Assembly (NCBI GenBank): GCA_910589415.1
Contig: OU342630.1
Location: forward strand, 21,361,867-21,425,866
DNA: 64,000 nt
Source: Malachius bipustulatus
Lineage: Eukaryota > Arthropoda > Insecta > Coleoptera > Melyridae
Direction: 5' to 3'
The position numbers and the translations under genes were made by a program. Within the stretch, counting starts at the first letter, position 1, and the number at the start of each line of letters is the position of its first letter. Positions 13,301 through 25,604 of the stretch are shown one piece after another. Under the pieces are notes generated by a model that had not been told where the DNA came from, made no database searches, and saw only the letters and a list, made by a program, of their open reading frames with translations.

Positions 13301-14965
13301 AAATTACTTACATAGGCATTAGTTATTTACGTGTAATTAGATAATAAGATTTCAGTTGCATTATTTAGTCTCAAAGTTGGCACATAGTCGCTATCAAGTC
13401 AGATTGGATCTACTAAAACAATAACAATTTTATGTGCCCGCATACCAACATTCATTCATTATATTGTTAGCTTATAAATAATAAAACATTGCACGAAAAT
13501 GAATTTAGACATCAACAATCACATCACAGACTTTTAGAATAGATTTAAATTTTTTATTTTATTTTAAATTTTAAATATAATATTACTTCTTTATTTGGCA
13601 TTAGTCATAGAATGAGACACTGTAATAAAGCACAACCATTGAATGAAAGTCGAACTTTGAACGCTTCTGATTCCATGAGTTTAGTCATAAAATCACGCAT
13701 GAGCACGAAACCAGCAATCTCTGTGAGTGCGCTCATATATTTTCCTACATTAATTACACTATGTAAGTCACTTTATTAAGGGCTGTGTAATTTGAAGATT
13801 ATGATGACTTATTAGAGCTGAAGAATTTTTTTATTAATGAGCAAAAAATTTACGCTTCACCTTCACGACGTCAACTGCGGTTATGTAGATTGTACAAATA
13901 TCCTGCCTTCCAACAATGGAAACCCTCAAATGTCATCAGGTTACCTTCTACGAACAAAGTCAAAGTTACTAAGATGCTGTGAAAAAAGTAACTCTGACAG
14001 AATTTACATTTTTTTCTCTTTCACAAGCCGATGTTGATAGAATTCGGGAAGGCGCTAACAAGTGCCAGAGTTGTCCAAAGGGGATTTACCAAAAAGTTAG
14101 TGAAGAACCCAGAAAATAAGAGAAGATAAAAAACACAAAAATATATAAGTTATGGGAAGCTACTACGGACAGGAGGTCATCCCCGAGTTCTCGAGTTCAA
14201 GCGAGTTTACGTTTCTTACGAAAAAGAGGAGAGTTTTCGCGAAACGGAAATTTTCGTTCAAATAGTTTTTTGAGATTCTTTTTGAACGAATAGTGTCTCG
14301 TTCGGATTTTTGCACGATCTCGGGGAAAACCCCCATAGGCCTGAGTTTGGGTGGAATTTCTCTTTGGCATCAAAAATAAATAATTTCTGACTTATCTGTA
14401 GATTTATTTATCTCAAGAAACAGTGGCAGATTTAAAAATAAGTTAAGAAAAGGTAATAAAATATTACTTTGTCAAGAGGGGTTTTAAACGTAAAGGCAAA
14501 TTATAGTCCTGGGAGACTATTTTGACTTTGGTCATATTTAAAAACCCAAAATAATTAGCTGAAAATTTTAAGCTCATTTTAAAGTTGCCAATTCTAATTG
14601 TAGCGTAACTTGGAGACACGAAGGTTGATGGATTCAGGTCTGATTATGCTGTATGCTGTGCAGTAAAAAATCCGGCGGTTCGGATATAGGGTCCTATATA
14701 GGGACCCTATGTGAATCTGGGCGATATGAAATATCTACCAGAAATATCTACCTAAACCATTCGTGTTTTAATCCCATTTTCTGCGTAATATTTTTGCATA
14801 TTTTTCATACCCGCTCGTCAAATAAGTATTAATAATTTATTTATCTAAATAAAGCCACCAAGAAGAAGTCGCCGTTGGCAATAATGAACACGAAAGTTAC
14901 GCAAACTTTTATTAGACTCACATAAAATGCAACAAAAACTTCATTTCATCTTGTCCTAGCTGCAT
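10359..14965. other. No recognisable feature (4.6 kb)
   Basis: Largest ORFs are 88 (11078-11344, plus) and 73 codons (11577-11798, minus); neither has a motif I know. The part 10560-11080 is less AT-rich than its surroundings and could be an old element or non-coding transcript, but nothing specific supports this. Confidence 0.35.
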
Positions 14966-15565
14966 CCGGGGAGTGCGATGCGGGTAACGCACGCACCGCA
15001 AACTCGCACGAAAAATTTTTAGGGTGTCCAAATAGAATATGATTCGGTGCGTGCGTGAAGATTGTTTCCAACTATTACTGCTGCAGTTTTAGATGGCCTT
15101 TCAATTTTAGGTAGGTTATTGGGACTTAAAATACTTTTAAAATCATAAAAAGAAACATGAAAAAAGGAGAAACAAGACGAATGTATAATCTATGGAAATA
15201 ATAGATTAAAAAATAACAAACAAAATAACAACAAAAAATATTAAAAATGGGTAGGCAACTCATAAGGGAACTTTGAAAACTTGTATTCGGGACAAATTTT
15301 CCAATTTCCTGTGTACCATGAGTAACTATGTTCTTATAAAAATTTCTTTTTTTATACCACAAAAAAGTTTCTTTTGGCACTCCGGTAAATATATCATATC
15401 CGCCGCAAACATGGAACGATTTTGAGTAATATAATTTAAAACAATATAGGTATACGAGTTTTGCGGGCAACGTATGTACGCTGGACAGTGCATTGCTTCG
15501 CAAGTGTTTTATCGCAATCATTCACCGCAACGCACGCACCGCATCGCACGCACCGCACTTCCTGG
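14966..15565. mobile_element. Possible TIR element with CpG-rich GTGCGTGCG ends
   Basis: The left end CCGGGGAGTGCGATGCG pairs imperfectly with the complement of the right end (CCAGGAAGTGCGGTGCG). Each end has several CGCACGCACCGCA repeats (14989, 15525, 15545), one in opposite orientation at 15043. The interior 131-codon minus ORF (15126-15521) is low complexity. I could not find a target duplication. Confidence 0.35.
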
Positions 15566-17010
15566 AAGAGGCATTATCATCAAGGCGAAACCAAGTAGAG
15601 AGACAAGAAATTCAACGAAGTATTTTTTTTAGCAAAATTTTTTGCCTTTAGGGTATTTTGCCTACTTAGCCTGTTTGGAAAACTGTCATGTTGCTGGTAG
15701 ACCATAATTAAAATTTTGCTTCATGTTTGTTTCATGGCCTCCTTGCAGGAAGAAATGGCACATTACTATGTGTACTGAAATAGCACACCACACTGATTTT
15801 ATTCCTAATAGTATACCTATGTAATTGATATGGCACATGAAGAAGAACAATGGAATCCCAGACAGTAACGAACTTTAGTTAAGTAAATTCGAACAACGTT
15901 GAGAGGACACCTTTTGATGAAATACCGGATCAGAAAAGAATTAGATAACTTTACAGAATTAGATCTTCCTAGAATAAGATTTAGAATTAAATATCTTTCC
16001 AGAAGACTTCGCAAGAAGGTAAAGTTGACACGCGAAATTCGGCTAAATTGGTTAACTGCAAAATCTTGTCAACGATTCGAAATATGTGAATCGTTTCCAG
16101 TTTTAAGCCATATTAATTGAATGAAATATTTGGGTTATTAGTAGGATAGAATTGATAATATATTTAATTTTCGCCAAGAAAAACGGTCCCCAGATAATAT
16201 GTTATATTCTTACACATCAAGTGTTAGAGCTCTTCTCTGGGTCAGCTCACATTTCTATTACAGGATTAATTTAGTTATTTCCCGAGTTAGCAAGGTTATT
16301 TTAATTTTGTGAGTATGTAGTGTTAGTGTTTATGAAAAGTTTATCTAAGGGACCTTCTTCTCATAAATGCTAAATAAATTTGGCAAGTAGACATTTGTTT
16401 TGAATTTTTAGATTTTTATTTAGATTGTCTTATGTCTTAATTCATCTAACAAAGTGCATTGAAATATTGCATTCTCACCTGCCTTTAAAATATGTTGCGT
16501 GATTTGTCAAGCTGTGTTTTGAAATGACTTATATACATACTTAACTTATATTTCATTAATTGCCTAATTAGTTCTGTATGGTCATAACATTAAAAATTTT
16601 TGTCGCAGAGCTCTTTTTTGGCAAACCTCTGTTGTAAAATTAGTTTAATTATTGTTAATGATAAAATTGGAAAGAAATTTTTGGTAATTTCTGCAATTAT
16701 TGCGAAGCTATTATCAGCAATTGTGCAGTTTAAGATGTAACTTCACTGTTATGTTTCTTTTATCCCACCATACATAATGGATTGTGGTAAAAACAAATTA
16801 TTATATTAGCTTGATATTCAAAATCCCTATTCGATGGCTTAATGTCGGCTACAAACTGGTTGCAACAGTAATTTTTTTCGACCAAGACACTTCCAAGTAA
16901 CGATTGCTAATTGTTTTATTTAAATAGCAACTATCGTTTTTTGTTTTTAAGATTCTACAAATTCTTCAGATCATTAATGCGATTTTTTTTTATATTTTTA
17001 CATAAACTAT
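15566..17010. other. No recognisable feature (1.4 kb)
   Basis: AT-rich; overlapping small ORFs of 65-73 codons at 15817-16120 on both strands show no known motif. Confidence 0.35.
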
Positions 17011-17892
17011 TATACAGGGTGTTAACTACCAACTTGTACAAAATAAAGGAAATGATTTTACGAGTTTTTTAAAGAAAAAAAGTTCCTATTAAAATGGGTC
17101 CGCAAATATACCGTTTTCGAGATACAGGGTGTTCAAAAAAATCTTTTTCTTTTACATTTTTTGCGATATCTCAAGAACTGTTAGAGCTACAGGCCCCAGC
17201 TTTTGTACAGATTTTTACATTAATAATAGCTACTTTTGAGGCTCCGAACTAATGTTCTAAGAAATGCCGGTGGTGGAGATTTTAGGGTTGTGTAAGGGTT
17301 TCACCCCCCTAACTTTTACGACACTAGAAAAATTGTCATTTTGAGAGAAAATTTCAAAGCGCCAATGTTTTTTTACACAAAAAAGTACTTCTGGTCAAAA
17401 GCTATAGAAGCCACCGTTCTCGAGATAAAAGGCATTTTATGATCAAAAAAGTACAGAACTCAACATGAACAAAAAATTTATTTTCAAAATTTTCCATACT
17501 GTAACATGGCACAAATTCAAATTTGCACCTATTTTTCTTGTGCTTGCAGCCAGATTGTTTTCAACTTCGTCTAGAATAAATACATAATAAATAAAATAAA
17601 ATAAATACATTTCTGTTTCTGTTCATGTTGAATTTTGTACGTTTGTGATCATAAAATGCCTTTTTTTCTCGAGAACGGTGACTTCTACAGCTTTTGACGA
17701 AAAGTACTTTTTTGTGTAAAATACATTGACGCTTTGAAATTTGCTCTGAAAATTATAATTTTTCCAGTGCCGTAAAAGTTAGGGGGTGAAACTTTTACGA
17801 AACCCTAAAATCTCCACCACTGGCATATCTTAGAACATTAGTTTGGAGCCTTAAAAGTAACTATTATTAATGTAAAAACCTGTACAGAAGCT
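17011..17892. mobile_element. Foldback element with TACAGGGTG end, right arm truncated
   Basis: Left end TATACAGGGTGTTAACTACC, with an internal GATACAGGGTGTTC at 17119. Arms pair from 17195 to 17892 (for example ATGTTCTAAGA / TCTTAGAACAT and TTCTCGAGA / TCTCGAGAA), but the outer ~190 bp of the right arm is missing. The core block AAAATCTCCACCACTGGCATAT is shared, diverged, with the elements at 24.3 kb and 63.7 kb. Confidence 0.8.
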
Positions 17893-18685
17893 GTACAAAA
17901 ACCTGCTACAGAAAGTAATGATGATGATATGATAACTTTAAAATTGCAATAATTTTATGTTAATCAATGTAGGTATATTTGAATACAATAAAATTATCGA
18001 TTATCGTAACATACAAAAAGTAAATGAGCAATTCCATAGAGAATTCATTACTCAAATTAAGAAAAATGTCGAGTTATTAGAAAATTTAAAATGCTCAACA
18101 GGAAATGGAACCCAATTCTCGTAAATATCCTGTTGTGTAAACGAGACGTCGGTACCAAAAGGAAGTATCGACTCTTGGTGACCTCCAAGAAGAAGTGCCA
18201 AACCTTTCAAGAAGGTTTGATACTTGTATGATATGAAAACCGTCCAAGCAATTGAAATCAGAAAAGACTTTCCCAGGACAACACGAGAGGTAACTTTTCA
18301 TTTGCAGGTTTCGTCTGCAGCCCCTACGAATCAGATAAAAAGTGCTGGTGTTATTGTTTGGTTTCAATCCAGAATATTTATGAATGCCGTAAGTTTTTAT
18401 CACTTCCATTAGACCAAAAAATGTGTATTTCTCCGATCACAGTCTCTTTCTTTAGCTGAATTATTATATATAACATTTGATATATCAATGTCAGTTTTCA
18501 AAGAGTTGATGCTTCGTGTGCTCAAGGAGACACAATCCTCTCCTGCACTACAATACATCTATTCATCAAGCTTCTTTCAACATGACCACCCGTAAATGTT
18601 CAATTCGTGGTATTATGAGCACAGTTTAGAGAACATCCTTCCATCTAACCCACTTCCCAAAAATTCGCACTCAGGGTGATGGAGT
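17893..18685. other. No recognisable feature
   Basis: A 104-codon minus ORF (18095-18409) overlaps a plus ORF; neither shows a family motif. Nothing else is seen. Confidence 0.3.
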
Positions 18686-19345
18686 ATTTAGCTGTGTAAC
18701 TGATCAACCAACATTTACGAAATAGGTCGTTTAAGCATCAAACAACGCAAGAAAATTGTTGAAACCTATTATGTGGTGAAAATTAATACTGAGAAACAGA
18801 TTGTGAATGACGATTTCAAACAAAATTTTCTTGTGGAATGGGGCTTATATCTCACTCGGTTGGTAAGTAATTGAACAGAAGAACGGGTTGGTAAGTAATT
18901 GAACAGAAGAACGTTACACTCACAAAAAGTCAATAATGTGTGGTGATCATTATGGGATGGACCCGTGATCAGACTTTTTTATTTGTTGACCAGCGATTGA
19001 AGATTTTGACTGCAACAAGACGGCACCACAATAAGACGATCGATTTTAACTTTATTGCTTGATAAGTTTCCAGAATTCGTACTTTCACATTTCGGCGACT
19101 TCAATGCCTAGATCATGCCTTTTGACGCCTTGGATTTTTTGAAGTTTTCTGAGGACCGTATTTATGTGTATAACTTAAGATATAACCTCGAAATTTCGAA
19201 TCCTTAAAAGCCAACATTCGTCAAGTTAAGTCCGAGATACCGCCTGAAATGTGTTAAAAAATTCACCTCAGAAAATCGACTATTGAAAATAGCTATAGAC
19301 TTCGAGATGCTCATTTGAATGACACGTGTTTCACAAATAATGTCA
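18686..19345 (+). pseudogene. Relic of a mariner-like transposase
   Basis: Fragments in shifting frames follow the order of insect mariner-type transposases that begin with a DUF4817-like helix-turn-helix. IGRLSIKQRKKIVETYYVVK lies near 18722-18785. FVDQRLKILTATRR lies near 18980, with the frame shifted afterwards. LLLDKFPEFVLSHFGDF lies near 19045-19105, then ALDFLKF, where the family has LDFFLWG, and a decayed end up to about 19340. A 28-bp tandem duplication (18858-18913) and several stops break it. I see no terminal inverted repeats. The assignment rests on the remembered family pattern, not an alignment. Confidence 0.55.
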
Positions 19346-20173
19346 AGGTCCAATCTTTATAAAAAAATCAAAAATTACTTATATTTTATGTTGACGTGTT
19401 TTTTATTTACTCTTAGGTACTTTAAAAACCATGAATTAGATAATTCAATATAGTTAAAAAAGTTATGTAGATACCTACGTGTCTGATAAGACAACAGCTT
19501 TTACGTATTCATCTCAATGCAACTCAATAATTTTAGACAGCCAATCAGTACGCCGACTTTCAGAATATGAACAAATGAAAAGATAGGTAGGTAAAGTTAT
19601 ATCTTGACTAAATGTACAAAAAGGTACCTATGTTCGGTTTACATCTGGAACGTTTACAAGTCAAGCCCAATTTTTTATACAGGTGTCCCAAAACTCAACG
19701 TCATCCCTTGAAGGGTTGGTAGGCCAAGTCATGACTGACCAGAATATTATAAGATGATCTTAGTAAAAAATTGTTGATTTTCGAGATAATGGGACTTTTA
19801 TGAATTTTGTGAAAATCGATACCTTAGATCTGTTTTTCGAGTGTCACAGTTGCAAAATTTCATATTCTTACATTCTTAATTTTGTTACGCAATGCTGAAT
19901 AGCCCCTTTAATGATTAAGTGCCGAATAAATATTCTAGTGCCTTACCTTTTTAGGAAAATTATTAATTTTTTTGCCCGATAGAAAATTTTTGTTTTTTCA
20001 TGTCACAACTTTGCCACTTCATACATGAAAAAAAATTACCCCGTGAACCTGACAAGTTATCCCTAAAAATGGCTCATTTGATCTAGTTTCTGCAAATGTG
20101 TACTATTTTGTATGCTTTACTTTAGAAAAAAAGATTGTGAAATAAATTGTGAAATCATATCACACAATAAAAA

Positions 20174-21254
20174 TACAGGGTGCTTTGTAATTGAATGTCA
20201 ATATTTAAGGGGGTGATTTTTGGGTCCATTTTAAGAAGAAAACTTTATAAGAACGTATGTCCTAAAAGTCTTAACTTTTGAGATACAGGGTGGTAAAGTT
20301 TCATAAAAATAAATCAATTTTTCGTAATTCTGTAATACCGCTCTGGATATTTTAAGGAAATTTCGTATACAGGTATTACGCATCAAGGGGCATTTTTTCA
20401 CGTACCACGTTTCATTTTATTTCCATTAGTGACGACGGTGCACAATCGTGCAGAATTTTACCTGCATATTTTAGCAGACATTGATGGTACGTCACTGATT
20501 TCTGTTCAAATAGAAATCATTTTTGGAATCCCCATTTATTTCCAAGCAAGTTTGAACACTTGTTTTTTTCAGTCCGATGCACTGTTTTCGCCTAAAAAAA
20601 TAAAAACTGTTTGTCTACATGGTCACAAGATTGTCGTTAAATGACAATAAAAAAATATAAAAATACGCAGGTAAAATTCTGCGATCGTCACTAGTGAAAA
20701 TAAAACGAAATGGGGCACATGAAAAAATGCCTCTTGATGCGTTATACCTGTATACGAAATTTCATTAAAATATCCAGAGCAGTGTTTACCTACAGATATT
20801 ATAGAAAAATTAATTATTTTTAAAAACTTTACCACCCTGTATCTCAAAAGTTAAGACTTTTAGGACATACGTTCTTATAAAGTTTTCTTCTTAAAATGGA
20901 CCCAAAAATCACCCCCGTAAATATTGACATTCAATTGAAGGGTCCAATGCAATAACCAGCCAAGTCCATTTTTAAGGCCAAAATTAGTTAGCAGTCGATT
21001 CTTACATAGTATAAAATTCTCTTTCGTCCTGTGTAATAACCAGCTCTTGATCATAGAAAATAAGGAAATTAAAAAATAAAATTAGAGTTGATGATATTGC
21101 TATCCTTATTATTTTCTATGATCAAGAGCTGGTTATTACACAGGACGAAAGAGAATTTTATACTATGTAAGAATCGACTGCAAACTAATTTTGGCCTCAA
21201 AAATGGACTTGACTGGTTATTGCATTGGACCCTTCAATTACAAAACACCCTGTA
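20174..21254. mobile_element. Second foldback, inserted at the apex of the outer one
   Basis: TACAGGGTGCTTTGTAATTG and its complement CAATTACAAAACACCCTGTA (right copy slightly changed and split by a further insertion). It has the usual second motif GATACAGGGTGG about 110 bp inside (20285, and complement at 20829). Flanks are AAAAA-TA / TA-TTTTT, a TA target. Confidence 0.85.
20937..21235. mobile_element. Third-level foldback MITE with AATT duplication (299 bp)
   Basis: Perfect ends GAAGGGTCCAATGC / GCATTGGACCCTTC; the rest is an almost perfect inverted repeat around 21080. AATT flanks both sides (20933-20936, 21236-21239). The uninterrupted end of the host element on its left arm shows that one AATT existed before insertion. 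A different family from the TACAGGGTG elements. Confidence 0.88.
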
Positions 21255-21773
21255 TTTTTATTGTGTGATATGATTTCACAATGCGTTCCTTTTGCAGTCA
21301 AACAGCAATATCTTTTTTTTTTTTAAAGTAAAGCATACAAAATAGTACACATTTGCAGAAACTAGATCAAATGAGCCATTTTTAGGAACAACTTGCCAGG
21401 TTCACGGGGTAATTTTTTTTCATGTATGAAGTGGCAAAGTTGTGACATGAAAAAACAAAAATTTTCTATCGGGCAAAAAAATTAATAATTTTCCTAAAAA
21501 GGTAAGGCACTAGAATATTTCTTCGGCACTTAATCATTAAAGGGGCTATTCAGCATTGCGTAACAAAATTTAAGAATGTAAGAATATGAAATTTTGCAAC
21601 TGTGACACTCGAAAAACAGATCTAAGGTATCGATTTTCACAAAATTCATAAAAGTCCCATTATCTCGAAAATAAACAATTTTTTACTAAGATCATCTTAT
21701 GATATTCTGGTCAGTCATGACTTGGCCTACCAACCCTTCAAGGGATGACGTTGAGTTTTGGGACACCTGTATA

Positions 21774-23497
21774 GGGTAATTTTTGAGTTGAGAAATTCCT
21801 TTTAACCTCTGTATAATTTTAGAATAAATTAAGGCAAACAAAATTTTCAATTAACTTCTCCTTATTAAGTCAAAAATGAAAGACATATAGCCTTTAATAG
21901 TTGTCAACAATCTAAATCCAGCTCAGTGGTAAATTATGAATGAAATTATGCACGTCTTAATTATGCATGGCTTAATCCAAAAATTAAGTCGGAAAGAAGA
22001 TTTTTTATAATACTTTTTTCAATAAATCACACTTGTGAATATTCATAAATTTGTCTATTTTAGGAGAAATTAGTTTTCAGGCCAGTGGTACCTATTATTA
22101 AGTGCTATTTGGTTGAATGTTCTATAGCCTTTGTCTTTTTATTTAATTTACCGACATTAACTGAGTTATTTTAGTTTATTTCTTATTATTTTTTTTCTTG
22201 TTTCCTGGGTAAACTAAGGTATCTAATGCAATTTTTCTTTTTTTTATCGTTTATATTTTATATGTTTAGGTTTAGCTACCTGAATTTTATCACAGGGATG
22301 AACTTTCATTTTTGAAAACTATTTAAGGCCGTATATCTCTTTTAATTTAGACTAAATTAAGACAATTTATTTGAAAAAGTTGCTTGCCTCAATGAATTCT
22401 ACAAGGTGTTAAAATAAATGCCTCAACTTAAAAATCATCCTTTATGAAAAGTCTTATCTAATACAAGTCCTGATACTTGCACGAATATTTTAGTGATTTT
22501 TATTACACAGATTACTCATTTACAATTTATGGAAATACTTTTTTCGCAAAAGATCATACAGAAATTAATTTGCGAGATTCTAGGCAGGCAGTATATAATT
22601 ATATTGCAACTTAACAAATATATGACTTAAAAACATATTTACTGTTCTGTAACAGACAAGAAGCGTCAGATTTCAGAATCTGATCCAAAGTGAAAATAAA
22701 AAAAATAAGTCTGATAAATTGGGTCTTTACAGGACGCTGGACAATTTCAAGGAAATCAAAGAAGGTTTGAAATCCTAAACATATTTTTCGAATTCGAGAG
22801 GTGATTTTAGGAACTCTTAACAAGTCATTTTCGGGGAACAAGCGTGATATTTCAGAAATTTATAAAATTGAAAATATATGGAAATGTGAATAGATGAAAC
22901 TTGAGAGTTTTTTGCCATTTCAACTCTAAATACTCCGCTATGACTTCATTTATAGTTCATGTGAGGTGAGATAAAATAAGATAGGCATTAAGTGAGCTAA
23001 TGTGATAATCATGTCCAACTTATTGTTTTAAATTGCCATTTAAACAGCACGTTAATAAGGTCATTGCCAGTCTTTAAAACTAAAACACAAAGAAACAAAC
23101 ACATATCTCTAAAATATCCTGCAAAAGGTATAATAAAATAATAAAGGGAAAAATTGTATAGTATTTTATTTCTCTTTGATATTCCTGTTTTTCTATAACT
23201 TTATAAAATACAAAGCACAGTAATATCAAAGAGATATAAACTACATTTTTTTCTAATTTAAAATATTAGCCGTTGCTGAATATTTCAGAGATTTTGCATG
23301 ATTTCGTTCCATTCAAAACAGGTTTTCGTCTCACCAAAACATAAAGCTAAGTAGCCTTCTTTTTGATGAAATCTGACCAGTAGACCGACAAAACACACAT
23401 CAAAATTAAATTAATTTAGAACCACACTGCTAGGTTCAACTAAGCCAAATAAATACACCTAATCAAGAAATCGAATATTCACGGATAATAAATCTTT
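21774..23497. other. No recognisable feature (1.7 kb)
   Basis: AT-rich, longest ORF 76 codons. No repeat or exon identified. Confidence 0.35.
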
Positions 23498-24151
23498 TAT
23501 ACAGGGTGAGTCGGGAGGAACGCCCCAAACCCCAGGAGTGTAAAAATACACGTAAAAATAACTTTAAAAAAATTATGAAACAAATTGAATAATAATGAAT
23601 TATTATATCAATTACAGCAATCCCATTGTTGAAAAACAATAATGCTATCTGATCGGCACACTTCTCTAGTGGTGGTGATGTGACAGACTGATAAGATGGA
23701 AATGACCATTGAAACATCGATGTCTCTGTCTTCACCATACTACTAGAGTAAATGTGTCGTTCATAAAGCATTATTTTGTTTTAAAAAAATTGCATGTTCT
23801 TATCCGATTTTCATTTGTTTTCAAGTTATAACGTAATTAAAAAAATGTATCTAGAATTCCACTTGCATTAAAATTTCCGCATAATCAGAGTGGGTATGCA
23901 ATGTTCGAGGCTTATTTTGCTTTGTTGTTTTGATTATGTGTCATTTACTGTGACAGTGTATTTTTGAACATTTACTGCAATAACGCTGTCATTAATAAAA
24001 TGTTGCTTATAAAATTTTCTTTATTTGTTATTACGTTATAACTTGAAAACAAATGAAAATCGGATAAGAACATTCAATTTTTTTTTAATTATTTTTACGT
24101 GTATAAAATACTTCTGAAGTTTGGGGCGTTCCTCCTGACTCACCCTGTATA
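23498..24151. mobile_element. Foldback element with TACAGGGTGAGTC ends (0.65 kb)
   Basis: TATACAGGGTGAGTCGGGAG pairs with CTCCTGACTCACCCTGTATA. Inner arms pair again (CGGATAAGAACAT at 24060 and its complement at 23790). About 200 bp (roughly 23576-23775) in the left arm has no partner, so a small insertion on the left or a deletion on the right has occurred. Confidence 0.85.
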
Positions 24152-24322
24152 AAATGTTACAGTAAACATGATTACAGTTTTTTCCTCTTGGTTTTCCTCT
24201 TTTGTCAATTGCTTTTCACAACATGTTAAATGATTTTCTTATGTTTATATTCTATCAATGACTATTTTATTCATTGATCTATAAATCAATTTCCCTTTAC
24301 TTATGTCAAATCGGTTTCACTC

Positions 24323-25113
24323 TACAGGGTGTATCTAAATAACACCGAAAAAATTTAAGAGCTGATTCTTTGGCCAAAAATAAACAAAAAATTTCAAATA
24401 AACGTGTGTCTAGAAAAGCACCCTTTTTGAGATACAGGGTGTCAAAAAAAGATTATTTTACCAGTTTTTTGAAGATATTTGGGGAACCGTTTGAGATATG
24501 AAACTCACCTTTTGTAAATGTCATATCATTGATATTTATAGCTACTTTTTTCATGTGTGTTTTTTTTTTTTTTTTGTCATGAGTGTTTTTCATGTGTCAT
24601 TATAGCGGAGATCTCAGAAATGAGCGAAGTTTTTTGCCCTTAATTTTTCGACACATTGTCTTGAAACATTCAAAGCGAGTTTTTCATCGTAAATGCCCGT
24701 TTTTTTCGAAAATGGCTCACGTTAGCAGTTATAACCAAGAGTATCTTTTTGTGTAGAAAACATTGACGGTTAAAAGTGTGCTTTTAAAATATCAATTTGC
24801 CCAGTGTCGTAGATATTAGGGGCAAAAAAATCCCTCCAACCCTAAAAATCTCCGGCACTGGCATACTTAAAAAAAGTAGTTAGCACTAAAATAGTTGCTA
24901 ATATCAATGATAAGGTCTGTACAAAAGCTGAATTCTGTGTCTTATACGGTTCCCGAAACATCTTCAAAAAACTCGAAAAACAATCTTTTTTTGACACCCT
25001 GTATCCCAAAAAGGGTGCATATCCAGACATACGTTAATAGGAAATTTTTTGTTTATTTTTTATCAAAGAATCCTCCTCTAAATTTTTTCGGTGTTATTTA
25101 GATACACCCTGTA
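24323..25113. mobile_element. Foldback element with TACAGGGTGTATC ends (0.79 kb)
   Basis: TACAGGGTGTATCTAAATAA and TTATTTAGATACACCCTGTA are perfect 20-bp ends. The second GATACAGGGTGTCAAAAA motif lies about 110 bp inside (24431 and complement 24992). The core AAAATCTCCGGCACTGGCATA (24843) matches the 17-kb and 63.9-kb elements. Confidence 0.88.
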
Positions 25114-25283
25114 TATCAATTGATTTTCCTATTTAGTATTTACATGCATAACTAAACATTGGAAAAGCATTTTATATAAAGCAATCAAATTTGACAAATG
25201 ATTAATTTAAATTGAAAAATCCCACTGACGTTTGATAAAAGTGAAATTTATTTGACAAATTTGGAAACACAATAATCGACAAA

Positions 25284-25541
25284 GTAGCCTAGCGGTTCAG
25301 TCCACTGCCTACCGAGCCTAAGGTCGCGAGTTCGGAACTCACCGGCTCGTGTTATTTTTCGGATGCATTTTCGAATGTATGTGAAAAATAAAACAGGCGA
25401 CCGAACGTTTAAATTTAAATGGCATACTTGAGGCTGGGTGAATGAGTAAGATGCTCGAAATCCCGTGTTACCGGGGTGGAGCGGCTTTGTCTTACCTACA
25501 TAGTTAAGACCGATGCTCCCTCCTTTTATATATAAAAAAAA
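25284..25541 (+). mobile_element. tRNA-derived SINE with 13-bp target duplication
   Basis: AATAATCGACAAA is repeated at 25271-25283 and 25542-25554. The insert starts with a tRNA-like head: A-box-like TAGCCTAGCGG (25286) and B-box-like AGTTCGGAACTC (25329), spaced as in an RNA polymerase III promoter. It ends with TATATAAAAAAAAA. The body is unrelated to any gene. 258 bp is a usual SINE length. The exact target duplication makes retroposition by a LINE machinery clear. Confidence 0.9.
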
Positions 25542-25604
25542 AATAATCGACAAAAGACGAAAACCAAAAGAGAAAGACTGTAATTAGGAATATGAGAATG
25601 ATTA

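Larger units (their letters stand above)
19676..21773. mobile_element. Outer foldback of a three-level nest (2.1 kb)
   Basis: Left end TATACAGGTGTCCCAAAACT and right end AGTTTTGGGACACCTGTATA bound arms of about 500 bp (19676-20173 and 21255-21773) that stay nearly identical. Between the arms, at the exact centre of symmetry (AAAAA-TA-TTTTT), sits the second element 20174-21254. Non-coding. Confidence 0.9.

Noticed and set aside
25284..25360. A tRNA gene
   Set aside because: Only A- and B-box-like parts are tRNA-like; no cloverleaf can be completed, and target duplications show a SINE.
25248..25553. 101-codon minus ORF
   Set aside because: Lies across the SINE and its target duplications; chance frame.
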